Source of the DNA: Podospora pseudocomata
Taxonomy: Eukaryota > Ascomycota > Sordariomycetes > Sordariales > Podosporaceae
Assembly: GCF_035222375.1 (NCBI RefSeq)
Contig: NW_026946363.1
Location: forward strand, 5,766,001 to 5,830,000
DNA length: 64,000 nt
Direction of reading: 5' to 3'
Positions 11,117-22,655 of this stretch are shown here, one piece after another (the first letter of the stretch is position 1; the number at the start of each line of letters is the position of its first letter). The position numbers and the translations under genes were made by a program. The notes beneath the pieces are model-generated. The model searched no databases and had not been told where the DNA came from. It saw only the letters and a list, made by a program, of their open reading frames with translations.

Positions 11117-13930
11117 GTCGAGGAGGGGATTCCGGGCAGCGCCCGATCAACCCACTTGCGTTCGCCAGGCTGGCCCCGTCCGATACCGTCACCGATTCGA
11201 CACCAGGGCAGTGAATACGGCCTAGGCTACCCAAAGCAACAACTCGGATCGTATACGTGTCGTCGAGTAAAAATAGTCCGGGGCCAACAAAAGGATGGCG
11301 GGACTTGGGGGGAAAGCGCCTTTGATGCTGTGGCTCGTGCTGTTGTTTCGAAAGCCAAGCAAAGCCGTCCGTCTTCCTTGCGAGCCAGGCGCGTACGGTG
11401 AAAGAATTGCAATCTTCTATTCAAGTTGCGACGGCGGCGGTGGCGAACAGAAAGAATCGGGGTCGTCGGGAAGCGTGGCCGAGATTGGGACCGGTGGCAG
11501 AAATTGGTGGTGCTCGTGATGGGATGGGATGGCTCGCGGGTGTCAGGGTGTATGTAGCAGGGAGAGATTTTGATGCGCGAGGACGAAACGGGCAGTAGAA
11601 ACGTGGCGGACCGGATGAGCCGGGGTTGTTGCAGTCAGCGATAGACCGTCAAGCACCTCATGATCCAGCGGAGACGGGCTCGCAAGGAAAAGCCTGGATG
11701 TGCTGCTGGGAGGTCTGCATGAACGGGAGGGAAAAGAAGGAGAAAAAACTTCTGCGAAACTGGACGTTCTCCAAAAGGGGACACGCTCCAGGATGGAGAT
11801 GGCTGTGGATTGCAGTGCTGCACGCTGCGTTCTTCCCAGCCCAGAAGGCCACAACTGCAAAACGGGGGCTCCCGCTGGACTTCGTTAACTTCGGGTCCCT
11901 GAATTGGTCAGCAACCCTGTCCGTAAGCTCTCATTTTACGGCGTCGCGGCACAAGGTGTGGGGCACCCAGCACACTCCAGCCCACCCCAGCCGCCCGGCT
12001 GCTGTCCAACGTGTAACTGCCAGCCCGTAGGGACGGTTCTATGATTTCATCTCGAGGGACTTTTGGAGGACTCTTTGTCGGCATGAATCCACGGGGTGCA
12101 GATGCCTGTGCTACGCTGTACATCACTGTCAAATGTCCATCGAGTCCAAGTGCCTCCATGCGCCTTTCTCAACCAGAGACAGGGACAATAATCACAATGA
12201 ACCATTCACCAACAGACATCTCGCACAAGGGCTCGGCAGTGAACACCGCCTTCCATGTGCTGCAACGTCCATGTGGATTAGTAAATTCAATGTGGGGCAG
12301 CGGAGACTCATAGGAAACTTCCAATTTGGGGCCTCGAAGCGGTCGACGATCCTCTGCAAGACATGGACCGTATGAGCGCCCTTCAGACGTTTGCAAATAC
12401 ACGAAAAGTGTGTCCGCGCCAGTCGAACAAGAAGCCAAAGAGCCATGGGCATTCCAGCACATAGTGGCACGTACAAGATCCTAACCTTCTTCTCAGCCTT
12501 CTGTTTTGTAGTTCTACAACTATCTCGAATTTGTTTCTAGACTACTGGGCCTGCTTGCTTTGGTCTCCGCACAGTACGCCATCTCGGAGTTTGACTTTAA
12601 CCCGGGGTGCCGACATCGTTGCAACTTAGATCGGCGAAGAATAGCTATTGGACGATTGGAAGCATCGAAGCATAAAAAAACGACGCTACATACGCAGCCC
12701 GGCTGGCCTAGAAGGCGTGCACAACTCGCCTAGCGGTTTTTATCCAACTCTTTGCTCTCCGACGGCTTAGCGGACTTCGAAAATCGGCCTTTTGGGAAAC
12801 CATCGCATCCGACACCAAGAGCGCAGATATTGTTGCGGCCTTGATGAATACACCGAACAGTGTGTGCTTCAGATCACGACACGGACCGAAACTGGGCATC
12901 AGACTGTTGGCAGCGCCACGCTGCCTATGAATGGCACATGGCGGGCTTTCGTCAGCACCGCCACGCCTACCAGAATATCTAAATAGTTTGCGCACTCACC
13001 TCACCCATCAGATCGATCACCACCTGGCGGCATGCTCGGCACCGGGACCCTACCCTCAGCCACTTTCTCTGGGAACCCTCGGCCCCAAGGGTCGTCGCAA
13101 GTGAGAAAAACCGTTGCCTTGTGTATCACAAGCTCCCGACGATGTCATCATGATGGGACAGGACTGGTGAGACATCAACCCCTTTCAAACTGTGCCCCAG
13201 GGGTCAGAAGTCTTCAGCCCAATCAGTTCATGGGGCACCTCAAGGTTCCGTTGTCGATGATTTCTGGATGGGGTTTCATCGCAATCCAGGAAGTCAGCAC
13301 CGAAACTTATGCGTGGCCTTCCGCAACCTCCTGCTCACTTAACCGCCCTAAATGTGGATCAATAGGGGTCTTTTACCTGGATGGTGAGGTTTGCTCAACT
13401 GCTTTACCAGAAAATAGACTTGGAACGGTAGCTATCCCAGAAGACACAATCCCATTGTTTCGAAACGCGGTCTCCAAGGAACAGACACGGAGTTAACCGA
13501 GCGGGCTGGCATCATGCCAGATGGCGGCCCAGCCCCCCTTTCTATCCCCGAACACGGTGAAAGCCCGAAAGGCAGACATTCTCTGAGAAACTCCGTGAGA
13601 GTATCCCGAGGCAGTGTTGTTTGAGTTTCAGCCCCTCGTGTATCGCACCGTGTTCTGCAGGGCTTTCTCACCGTCAGGATGAGATAAGGAATACGGTATG
13701 CACATATGGGGGTTTAGGCTTTCTTGTCTTTGTTCCATATTGTGTAGAAGCCGAGCACAGACCAAGGGGGGTTTACCCATAGTTTATAGTGGAAGGCGCG
13801 AAATATGCTGTGAACGCGTCCACTGAACGCGCCTCGCCAAGGCACCCTTTCAAAGCGATGCTTCAGATTATCTCGAGACACTGGAAAAGAACTCAGCCAA
13901 TCAAGTAACAGAGCGACTTCATAATTCATC
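11117..13930. other. divergent intergenic region, flippase / CANIN gene
   Basis: About 2.8 kb between two divergently transcribed genes. The ORFs here (for example 11626-12030 and 13032-13496) show no recognisable domain and nothing that looks spliced. I treat it as two promoters plus 5' leaders. No TATA-like or known regulatory element stands out. Confidence 0.55.
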
Positions 13931-15932
13931 ATGTCGAGTAATACCTTTATCACAAGCTTCTTTAAGCCAAAAGTGGAGGATCCATCGAGCCCTCCCCAAC
14001 AACCCCAAATCGAAAAACCATCATCACCACCACCACCACCACCACCACAATCACCATCCCCGCCCCCACCAGCACCACCCTCAGCCCTACGCTCACCCTC
14101 TTCCTCACCGCTACCGCCTTCTTCAACACTGCGCTCATTTTCTTCGTCACTGTCACCGGTCAGGAAACCTAGAGACAGGAATGAAGTGATCAAAGGCTCA
14201 GATGATGAAGAGGATGATTCGGACGACTCAGACGCTGATGCATTTCCTGACATTTTCACCTCTCTCCCTACTTCGGCCCCAGCTCCGGCCTCTACCCTGC
14301 TAGCAACTCCAAAAGCAAAGAGAATTGCTGTCGGGGTCTGCTCATCACCACTCACAATCAACACAAAGCACAGGTACGACATCAAAGCCTTGCTTGAACA
14401 TGCAGAGGCGGATCGAAAATTGAATGAGAGCCAGCAGCGGCTTGCTGCTGCCATGGCTCAAGGCTCCCCAACAAGGAAGGACAGATCTTCGTTCAGCGCC
14501 AGGCCGATCACTGGCAATCGCGATGCCATGGAGGCTATTCTCCCGGATCTAGACAGCAGTGAGGATGAGGCTAAGAGAGGGAGGAGACTTCTCGCTGTTA
14601 AAAGGACTGAAGCGCTGGAGGTGAGGCCGGAGTGGTATTTCTTTGAGGAAGAGACTCAGGTCGACGACGGCACCTCTATTACGGCGAGGGCAAACTTCCC
14701 AGAAGCTAGGGCTACGGGCTCATGGTCATTTTTAGCTCAGGAAAAAGGCAGACGGGAAATACTCGAAGATGGGCTGCCTTATTACATCCAAAGCAAACAG
14801 GGCGATCTACCAGATGATATCTTCCTCTGGGTTCTGGATGAAGTCCTTCACGAAAAGTCTAGAAAGCTCCGTGAAGAGTATTTAAGACTTCTTGGAGTCT
14901 GTCCAGCGCAGGCAGCGCGGGTCATGGATCCCGACCTTATCGTTCAGATGTTTCGAGACCTTGGAGCCTCCAAACACGCCCTCGCACCAGCTTCTCAACA
15001 AGATCAAGGCAACTGGCTAAGAAAGAAACCCTATTCCGGACGAGACTGGACCCCCTTGCAAACCGTCCTGCGCATTCTATCAAAAACCGCCGAGGGCCTC
15101 TCAGTCCCCTCCCTCACCCAAGCCATGGTTATCCTCCTCCGCCTAGGAATAGACAACATCGTCCGCGACGACCCAGGCGTGGCACAAGACTTTCAGGACT
15201 GCCTTCCCCGCATAGTCCAAGCCGTCCCCCGGGAAGCCTGGAACAATTTTGTAAGGCTCCCCCCCTTTCCTGTCCTCCCAGCCTACTCGCTAACCCCTCT
15301 CCCAGTGCGGCGACGTAACCGACTCCCTCTACTCCCACACCCATTCCCCAGCCCTCCGCTCCCTCGCCATCTCCTCCCTCCCCTTCACCCACCCACGCCT
15401 CAACGAACTCCGCCGCCGCCTAGCCCTAACCTTCCTCTTCAACGAACCCCAACGCGCCCGCTCCAGACCAGAAGAAACCTTCTCCATCCAGTCCGTCCTC
15501 GACCTCCTGGAGCACTCGGAGCACTTCATCATCGACAGGCACAGCAAAGAGTTTTACAACCTCCGTGCCATGTCCGAGATGGTCGCCGTCGCAGTAGCCG
15601 ACGGTTGCCCCCCACAGGATGGGACAAACGAGGCCGCTCACAGGCAGTTCAACGCCGAAGTAGACCTGCTGGCCCGCCATGTGAGGAACATGTACTCGCA
15701 GATTCCAGATGGCAGCGCGGCTCACTCGTCTAAATGGGAGGCCAAGGCGCAGCTCAAGGACTTTGAGGCGATGTTGCTGAGAGTGATCAGGACGAGGGCA
15801 AAGCCGGTGGGTCACATTTTCAGGTCCGAGGACGAGGAGGATCAGGACAAAAAGCCAGTCAACCAGAGTTCCCTGACGGAGTGGATGCTGAGGAGGAAAA
15901 ATAAGGCCAAGACTGAGCCGTCGACTCCTTAG
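13931..15932 (+). CDS. putative CANIN-domain (SLF2/Nse6-like) Smc5/6-associated protein with PIP-box-like N-terminus
   Basis: Exons 13931-15250 and 15306-15932 (intron 15251-15305, GTAAGG...CTAAC...CAG, phase 0) encode 648 aa. Residues 4-11 (NTFITSFF, then KPK) fit the PCNA-interacting pattern Q-x-x-I-x-x-F-F except for Asn in place of Gln. Next comes a Pro-rich disordered region (about 18-75) with an acidic patch (DDEEDDSDDSDAD). From about residue 250 to the end the protein is helical, including DGLPYYIQSKQGDLPDDIFLWVLDE and, in exon 2, ALRSLAISSLPFTHPRLNELRR. I associate this helical part with fungal CANIN-domain proteins (relatives of SLF2/Nse6, which recruit Smc5/6), but that rests on memory of the family and was not searched. 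The long unspliced ORF ending at 15733 is out of frame after 15250. The gene is certain to code; the family call is tentative. Confidence 0.6.
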
Positions 15933-16220
15933 GGGGAAGTCACTGCAGGTCATAGTTCAATTATGTAGGTGTTGATGCATAGTATTTGAATTGCTTTGCT
16001 CCTCCTTGTGGTTTCGTGGAAAAGAACGCCCCCCCCCCCCTGTAATATAAACATACAAACTCTTGATACCCGCGCACGCCATGCTACTTTGGCTTGCTCA
16101 ACACTACCAACACGCACGTTGAATCATAGAAACAACAATACACTTTATCCGCCACCTCCTCCTTGTCTACTACTCAGTCATGAACCCTACCCCAAAGAAA
16201 CATAAACAGGAATAGGAAGC

Positions 16221-17097
16221 TTAGTCAAAGAACTTGCGGTTGGGGTTCTCGCCAAACAGAGCCTTGCGCATGGCGGGAAGGGCGCTCTCCTTTAGCAGAT
16301 CCAGCCTGGCCTCCAAAGTGTTGTCAATGTCGATCTTGCCGTTGCCACCAACAATGATCACACCACCGGCGCTGCGTAAATGATATCATGTCAGCAGATG
16401 TCCTGAAACCATAGAAGGTGGAATGCGTCTCACCTCCCCTCAGCAACCTCATTCTCCTCATCAATCGTCGCCTTGACCTCCCTCCCCGTCTTCTCCTTAT
16501 GCTCCCCCTCCGCCTTCTCAATCGCATTCTTGACCAGCTCATAATCCGCCTTCCTCGCCCTAATCTGCAGCTCCGGCTCGTTCATCGCATAGAACCCCTC
16601 CAGAATCAAATCCTTGAGGATGCCCTCGTACCTGCCCTTGTCCTCGGTCCCCTCGCTAAGCCTCTTCTCGGCCGCCTGGAAGATGTCGTCGAGCAACTCC
16701 TGACGGGCACCCAGGACGCGGAGACGGGTCTTGTTGGCGACTTTGGAGCGGGTGATTTGCTGCGACATGGTGGCCTGCTTGAACTTTTTGGCGTAGGCGG
16801 CATCGATGGCGTCGGTCTCCTGGAGGACGAGCTTGCCCTTTTCCATGGAGAATTCTTCGTTGGCTTTGATTTCGATTTCGCGGGCTTTTTCTTCGGCTTC
16901 TTGCTTGATGAAGGCGGTCATTTTGCGGAGTTCTTGTCCGACCTGGAGGGAGGGGCGTCAGCCATCTTCCCCTCCTTTGGGTGGTGTTGAACCCCATTGC
17001 AGCCAGCGGTGATGCTGCACCATAGGTGATATGTTTTGGGGACTTCTAGAACCAGAAGACATACCTGGTCGTCGGACAAGGCGTGAATACTTGACAT
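16221..17097 (-). CDS. vma-4: V-type proton ATPase subunit E
   Basis: Peripheral-stalk subunit of the vacuolar H+-ATPase, linking the V1 and V0 sectors. Exons 17097-17065, 16942-16434, 16371-16221 (introns 16943-17064 and 16372-16433) give 230 aa, the normal size for the family. The tiny first exon encodes only 11 residues ([11 protein letters not shown]), then [20 protein letters not shown], a long N-terminal alpha-helix rich in Glu, Lys and Ala that forms the stalk with subunit G. The C-terminal globular part includes [24 protein letters not shown], diagnostic for subunit E, and is encoded largely by exon 3. The gene converges on the CANIN gene with only 288 bp between stop codons. Confidence 0.96.
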
Positions 17098-18422
17098 GAT
17101 GGGCGGTTTTGTAGTTGGAACTCGTAGGGAACTATGTGATACAGGTTCCGCAAGGACAAGCGGGAGGGGAGTCGTTTAGAGGATGCGATATGCTCTGGCC
17201 TGGCCGCGGTTGTAGATGATCTCGATAGGCTTGCGCGGGGAGGTTTATGATGATGTGAGCCTTCACAGGGAAATGTAGCTGTATGTCTCTGGGCAGTGGT
17301 ATTGTCGATTAGAAAGTCAATGGGAGGTTGCGGTGCCGCGCAGCTGTGGCTCCTGCGATGTCATTGGAACCAACAGCTGCTGACAAGCAACCGCCCCCCC
17401 CCCGGTCAAGGAGCTCGCAATGGTGGGTCTGCTTGAGTAGCCCAGCCACGCGTTGCATCCCCCACCTCGGACTGATAAGATAAAGGACCGGGAAGTCAAG
17501 CCACAGCTTGGATGAAAGCCACAATGCCACCTGATGTTGGCATTGTGCTGGCACATGTGGCTGGTGCCCAAAGTATGCCAGGTCTGGTGATGCAGGCACG
17601 CACCGACAGCCCCAGCTGAGCTGTGTCTTGGCCTGTCCCTGTCCACTGTCGCCGAATGTCCCCACGGTGGAAGTGACGGGGAGAAAGGCCAGCGTTTCGT
17701 CTGCGAATCGTTGCTCACCCGCTCATCTCGTGTCCGAATTGTCTCCAGATCCACGATGCGCCGCTTTTGCGAACCACATCTCTGACCGTTCCCGGCAAAC
17801 AACTTGCTGAACCCGACCGCGGTGGCCCAGTGGTCTCACAGCTCTCATACCGCAACCAGGAGCAGCGCCGGGCCTTTTTAGTGGCTTCTCTTCCCCAGGC
17901 CCAGAACACCGTGCCTCAAGATCGCAGTCCCCCGTAAGCCAGCCTCGACCTCGGCCACTGTGGATTTGAACGACACGAGAAACACTCATACGCTGGGCTG
18001 TCTGCAAACCATCTGCAACAACAAACACCCCATTGCTCCCTTCTGATCGAGTGCCCGGGAACTGGTAGCGTCATTGAGTGACGTTTCCTGGCAGCGGTCA
18101 GACGCAGCATCTTTACTCTTTCCCAACGCAAACGGTCGACGAAGCGCCGGCCCACGATTCAAAGTTTCCACGCCTACCACCTTTTCGATACATTCTTCGA
18201 GTAAACAGGCTTTGGGCACCTCGTCTATTTTTCTTTCTTTTTGTTTCCCTTTTTGTCCAGTTCAGCTACGATTTACGACTAGTTCCATCCGAATCCTAAC
18301 CACCGATTTTCCTTTTGCCTATTCCAACATTTCAGCACCACAACGATTGCCCATGCAAACACAATAGGACACCGTTTACTTGCCCTCGAGAACCGCCGGA
18401 GGACTGGTTGTCTACTGGCGCA
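17098..18422. other. divergent promoter region, vma-4 / NIPA gene
   Basis: 1.3 kb between divergent genes; no plausible coding sequence. Minus-strand ORFs at 17309-17802 have no domain character. A C10-12 run lies at about 17393-17404. The right end carries a pyrimidine tract (listed separately) that probably marks the NIPA transcription start region. Confidence 0.55.
18222..18259 (+). promoter_or_regulatory. pyrimidine-rich tract upstream of the NIPA gene
   Basis: A near-continuous C/T stretch about 165-200 nt upstream of the ATG at 18423. CT-rich tracts near transcription starts are common in filamentous fungal promoters; function here is inferred from position and composition only. Confidence 0.35.
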
Positions 18423-20295
18423 ATGGGGCTTATAGGCGGCTTGTCTCCTGGCGGGAGCATTGCTGTAAGTTGTCCTCCGACATGATGGGAAACACCTGGC
18501 AGCAGGAAAGTCGCTGACAGCTCCCTGGTGACAGCTCGGCATTATAGTCGGCCTTCTATCAACCAGTGTTCAGAGCTTGGGTCTCACACTCCAACGAAAA
18601 TCGCATATTCTCGAAGACGAAAAGGGCCCTTACGATGTTAGACGCCCGCCCTACAGGAGGAGGAGGTGGCAGCTGGGGATGGGAATGTTTATCATTTCCA
18701 ACGTGCTGGGGAGCTCTATCCAAATATCAATGCTTCCTCTGCCGGTATTGTCGACATTACAAGCTTCCGGACTGGTGTTCAACTCGATTTGCGCCACCCT
18801 GATACTCGGAGAACCGTTTACGAGGTGGTCGTTATGGGGGACGTTATTGGTCTGCAGCGGCGCCGTCTTGATTGCCATATTTGGGGCGATTCCCTCGCCG
18901 ACACATACGCTTACGGAGCTGCTGGATCTGCTTGGGAGGCGGCCGTTTGTGATTTGGATGTCGTTCCAGGCGGTAATAGTGATTGCTATTGCGGTGGCAA
19001 CAGAATTCGTCAGCCACTTTACGACATGGATGCAGGATACACGGTTTCGTCTGGCAAGGGGTTTTGCGTATGGATGCATAAGTGGCATACTATCTGCGCA
19101 CTCGCTCCTGGTTGCCAAGTCAGCTGTGGAGCTCATCATCAGGACAATTGTCGATGGGGACAACCAGTTTGTACACTGGCAGTCGTGGATGTTGGTTCTG
19201 GGTCTCGTCACGTTGGCCCTCAGCCAACTCTACTACCTTCATCGGGGGCTTAAGCTGGTCTCGACGTCGGTGCTTTACCCCTTGATTTTCTGCGTTTATA
19301 ACATTATCGCGATTCTGGACGGCCTGATTTATTTCCGTCAGACAGACCTGATAGGCCCGCTCCGCGCATGTCTCATCGCCCTTGGAACAGCTATTTTACT
19401 ATCTGGCGTTCTCGCGCTGTCATGGCGCCTCAGCGACGAGCAACATACCCCTGGTGTCGGCCAGTCTTCACTCGCACCTGGTCTTGGCCTTGTGGAGGAC
19501 ACGGACGGCGAGGAAGAGGAGGAAGAGCTCCTGCTTCACTCTGCACTTGGTGATGAGGAAGAAGCCCGGCCGCTACCGCCACCACATTACAGCAGCTACC
19601 AAACTTTTAAGCCAGCTCGTACTTCCTTGGAAACCCCTACTGAACAACCGCCGGTATCACCATTGGTCATGCCAAAACGACAAAGGCCAACGGCACGCTC
19701 GATGAGGACAGTCTCCAACCGCTGGACAGAACGAGCGGAGATCTGGGACGAGCTCGAAGACAGAGAGTCACCAGAGCCCATGCCCCCTGCTTTGAACAGA
19801 CGGCGGTCGACTACGCTGCCAGCTAGGGAGACAATCGCTGCCCGTCAAGCGATAAGGAGGGGTGTGACCGACTTTCCCATTCTGGGCGATGCACCAGCAG
19901 ATACGGAACCATTATTACCCTCGTCAGCCTCGCCAAGGAGGGACTTTAGGCGAAGAAGGAAGTCAACTGGCTTTCCGGGATTTACCGCACGAAGAAACTC
20001 ATCGAGGAAGACCTCCGGCGGTGGATTACAGGACGCGGTGGGGAACCTGTGGAAGATGAGGTGGTGGAAAGGCAGCGGCAGTAGGTCTGCTAGTACCACG
20101 CCGATTCTCCCGACGACGGAGGATTCGGCGACTTGGGGCGGTGGGGCAGGAGAATCGTATAGAGATACCCCTGTGGAAACATATAGAGATGAGGAGAGTG
20201 TTTCGAGAGATCCAAGAGCTGGGAGAAGTAGATCTGAGTCTGGGGCAAGGAGGCTTGTGGGTGATCAAGATGAACCTCCACCACCGCCAGTGTAA
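18423..20295 (+). CDS. NIPA-type magnesium transporter (DUF803 family)
   Basis: Multi-pass membrane protein of the NIPA / drug-metabolite-transporter-like group, expected to move Mg2+ or other divalent cations. Exons 18423-18464 and 18535-20295 (intron 18465-18534, phase 0) give 600 aa. The first 14 codons (MGLIGGLSPGGSIA) splice to LGIIVGLLSTSVQSLGLTLQ, the conserved first TM helix with the QSLGLTLQRK signature. About eight to nine hydrophobic segments fill the first ~290 residues, including LYPLIFCVYNIIAILDGLIYF. The remaining ~300 residues are a hydrophilic, charged, probably cytosolic tail (EEEEEELL, Arg/Ser-rich, poly-Pro at the end). The tail is unusually long compared with animal NIPA proteins; long tails are common in fungal members. 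Substrate specificity cannot be read from sequence. Confidence 0.88.
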
Positions 20296-21902
20296 AGGAA
20301 AGCATTCATGGCCGGCGTTGATTAGGGGTTTTGGGTTGAGTTAGTTTTGCTTAAATTCAGTTGTATATCCAAAAATGCATTATCTTGAGTTGCATCGTTC
20401 GATGCGGGATTAGTCGTTGTTGGCTATCTTGTTTGCTGACTTACGAAGTCCGTCTGCTGTATGTCAGTAACAGTTGCTGGCTTGGAATTCGCCAACTCAA
20501 AAGATATCATCAGGGTCAGACACCTCGAGAGGACCCCCGAAGAAGCTTGTAGTCGAAACCTACAAGGCAACGCGAGTGATCTCAGGTGTTGGCTAGAACC
20601 TACACCGAGTCCCTCGCAGACTCCTCCTGGTTGTGGTCAGCTGTCAACCTCATGATGGGAGTGGCCGAACATACTTGACGGCTGTCCCACCTCCCTCCAC
20701 CAGCCAGCACGATGCAACGAGAACCGCAAGCACCACCCGCCCTCTGTCGCCGGCATGGCGCAACACAGCCGGCCCCCTCCACCAACCGCCTTGACCTGTC
20801 ACAAATCCGGGACAAATACACAGGTCACGCCCTCCTACCGCGACGCTCCATCCACCAGCATGGTCCGGCATAGGCCCCGGGGTTTGGACGGAGGAGACAG
20901 GTCTTGGGGATGGGAAATGGGGTAAACATGGCTTTTGAGGGTAGAGGAAGGGTGGTTATGGGGAGGTCAGCTAACTGCTGACTTGTGTGGTGAGTGGACA
21001 TAACCCAAGATGAGTCACCATACGGTGAGTTTGGGTGGGAAGAGGGGCTATTCTTGGTCAAGGTGAAGTTGTGGGTAGGAAGTTAAGAGAAGTAAGGTAC
21101 CTAGGGGGGGAGGTTGGAGAGACATGGATGCACGCTGATGGGAACTGATGGATGGAATGATGCTGATATTTTCGGGGGAACAAGAGGATTTGTTGTGTTG
21201 TTGTGCGGATGTTTGACAAAGGCCTGGTTGGTCGTGCATGATGAACAATGTCTGTGATGGGGACATGAAAATAGTCGAGAGACGATCCAAGATAATGGAT
21301 AGGTCTGATGACCTTTTGAAAGGGCTTTAGAGATGGTCGAGGACGTGTCTGTTATCTTTCAAGGCCTTGATTCCACGTACAGTCTCTATTATTCTGTCTA
21401 TGGCGTGGGCGGGCAGGGTGTAACTCCCTACTGCCTACTCTTGGTAGCCCAAAGGACAGGAGATAAGACAGTCGACATTGCAAACATAAAGATGTAATTT
21501 GCCTAAACACATAATTATATACAACTGCAGACAGCCAGCTACACGCACCATCCACCATCCAGACAACATCTATAAACGATACAGGGGGGGATCATGAACC
21601 GAAATTTCACAACTGAAAAAATGAGAAAGAGATAAAAAGGTATATGGTATGTAACATAAAGCTAGAAAAAAAAAAAAGTAAGACTTTGCAGCCCAACAAT
21701 GATGCTGCCAAAGAATGAATGGTGTGATGTGTGCAAAAAGCCGCTGCTCGCCACACGCTCTCCTCCCTCTCTTCTTTTCACCAGCCGCAAACCCAGAAGC
21801 GGACCCTTTTTCCATCCCATGTTCGATCGTCATCGTCTCAATCCTGGCGAGTCGTGGCGGCCCAGGCGGCTCAGCCCCCCATTGCCGAAAGAAAAAATAG
21901 CT
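20296..21902. other. convergent intergenic region, NIPA gene / tetraspanin
   Basis: 1.6 kb holding the 3' UTRs of two convergent genes. No ORF of note. Includes an A-run at about 21666-21677. Nothing else seen. Confidence 0.6.
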
Positions 21903-22655
21903 TCAAATCCTCCCATACCCGCTCTTCTCATCGATATGCCTGAACCTCTCCCTCTCCTTGCGGTCCTTGAGCAGGCAAGCGGTCGCCATGACAAACACAA
22001 AGTCGATACCGACCATGCCGAACATGGCGGTGAAGATGTTGTCGAGGAAGATGTTGGCGAACGAGGTGATGGGTGTGGCACAGCCGCGCACGAGAGCCGC
22101 GGCCGCTGGGCTGGAACAGGTCGCATCAGTGACGAACGCGGGGGAGGTGCTGTTGAAGTAACCGCAGCAGTTGAACTATGTCATAATCAGTAAGAGAAAT
22201 TCCAGTGTCACATGTTTGATGAACACAAAAAAAAACAAAAACACAAAACGTACCTCCGCCTGCATAAGCTGCTGGACATTCGCCGGTTGCGCCCAATAAA
22301 GCGGCGCAAAATCCTCTCTTGTCTTCAGCGTCAAGATCCACAGGAACAACCCAAGAATCATGCTGAAGAGCCCGCAAAACGTCGTCATGTAAGCACCCAG
22401 CTTGAGCCACCCGCGAGACTGCGTCGCCAGCCCTGGTAGGGTGACCATAAATGTGAGGAAAATGAAGACCGCATTCACGATGCCCGCTGTAAGGGGAAAC
22501 CTCTGATACAGAAGATTTCTGGCCGCCTGCCTCCCGTTTTCTGGAATCTCATCCCTGATGTTCCCGACGATTACTGAGAAGCCGATGATGAAGATGCCCA
22601 TCAGAAGAAAGAGGCCGTCTGCCACCACGTAGGCTGCTTGTACTTTGTTCACCAT
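21903..22655 (-). CDS. pls1: tetraspanin, Pls1 type
   Basis: Four-TM scaffold protein. Fungal Pls1 tetraspanins act with NADPH oxidase Nox2 in polarised re-emergence (appressorial penetration, ascospore germination). Exons 22655-22254 and 22175-21903 (intron 22176-22253, GTACGT...TAG, phase 0) give 224 aa, the expected Pls1 length. Three hydrophobic segments lie in exon 1, followed by the large extracellular loop with FNCCG (Cys137, Cys138) plus Cys154 and Cys166, the four-cysteine pattern, and a potential N-glycosylation site (NST, Asn142). The fourth TM (MFGMVGIDFVFVMATACLL) is followed by a short basic tail. The assignment to Pls1 rather than another fungal tetraspanin rests on the TM1 motif, length and loop pattern; a tree would settle it. 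Confidence 0.87.
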
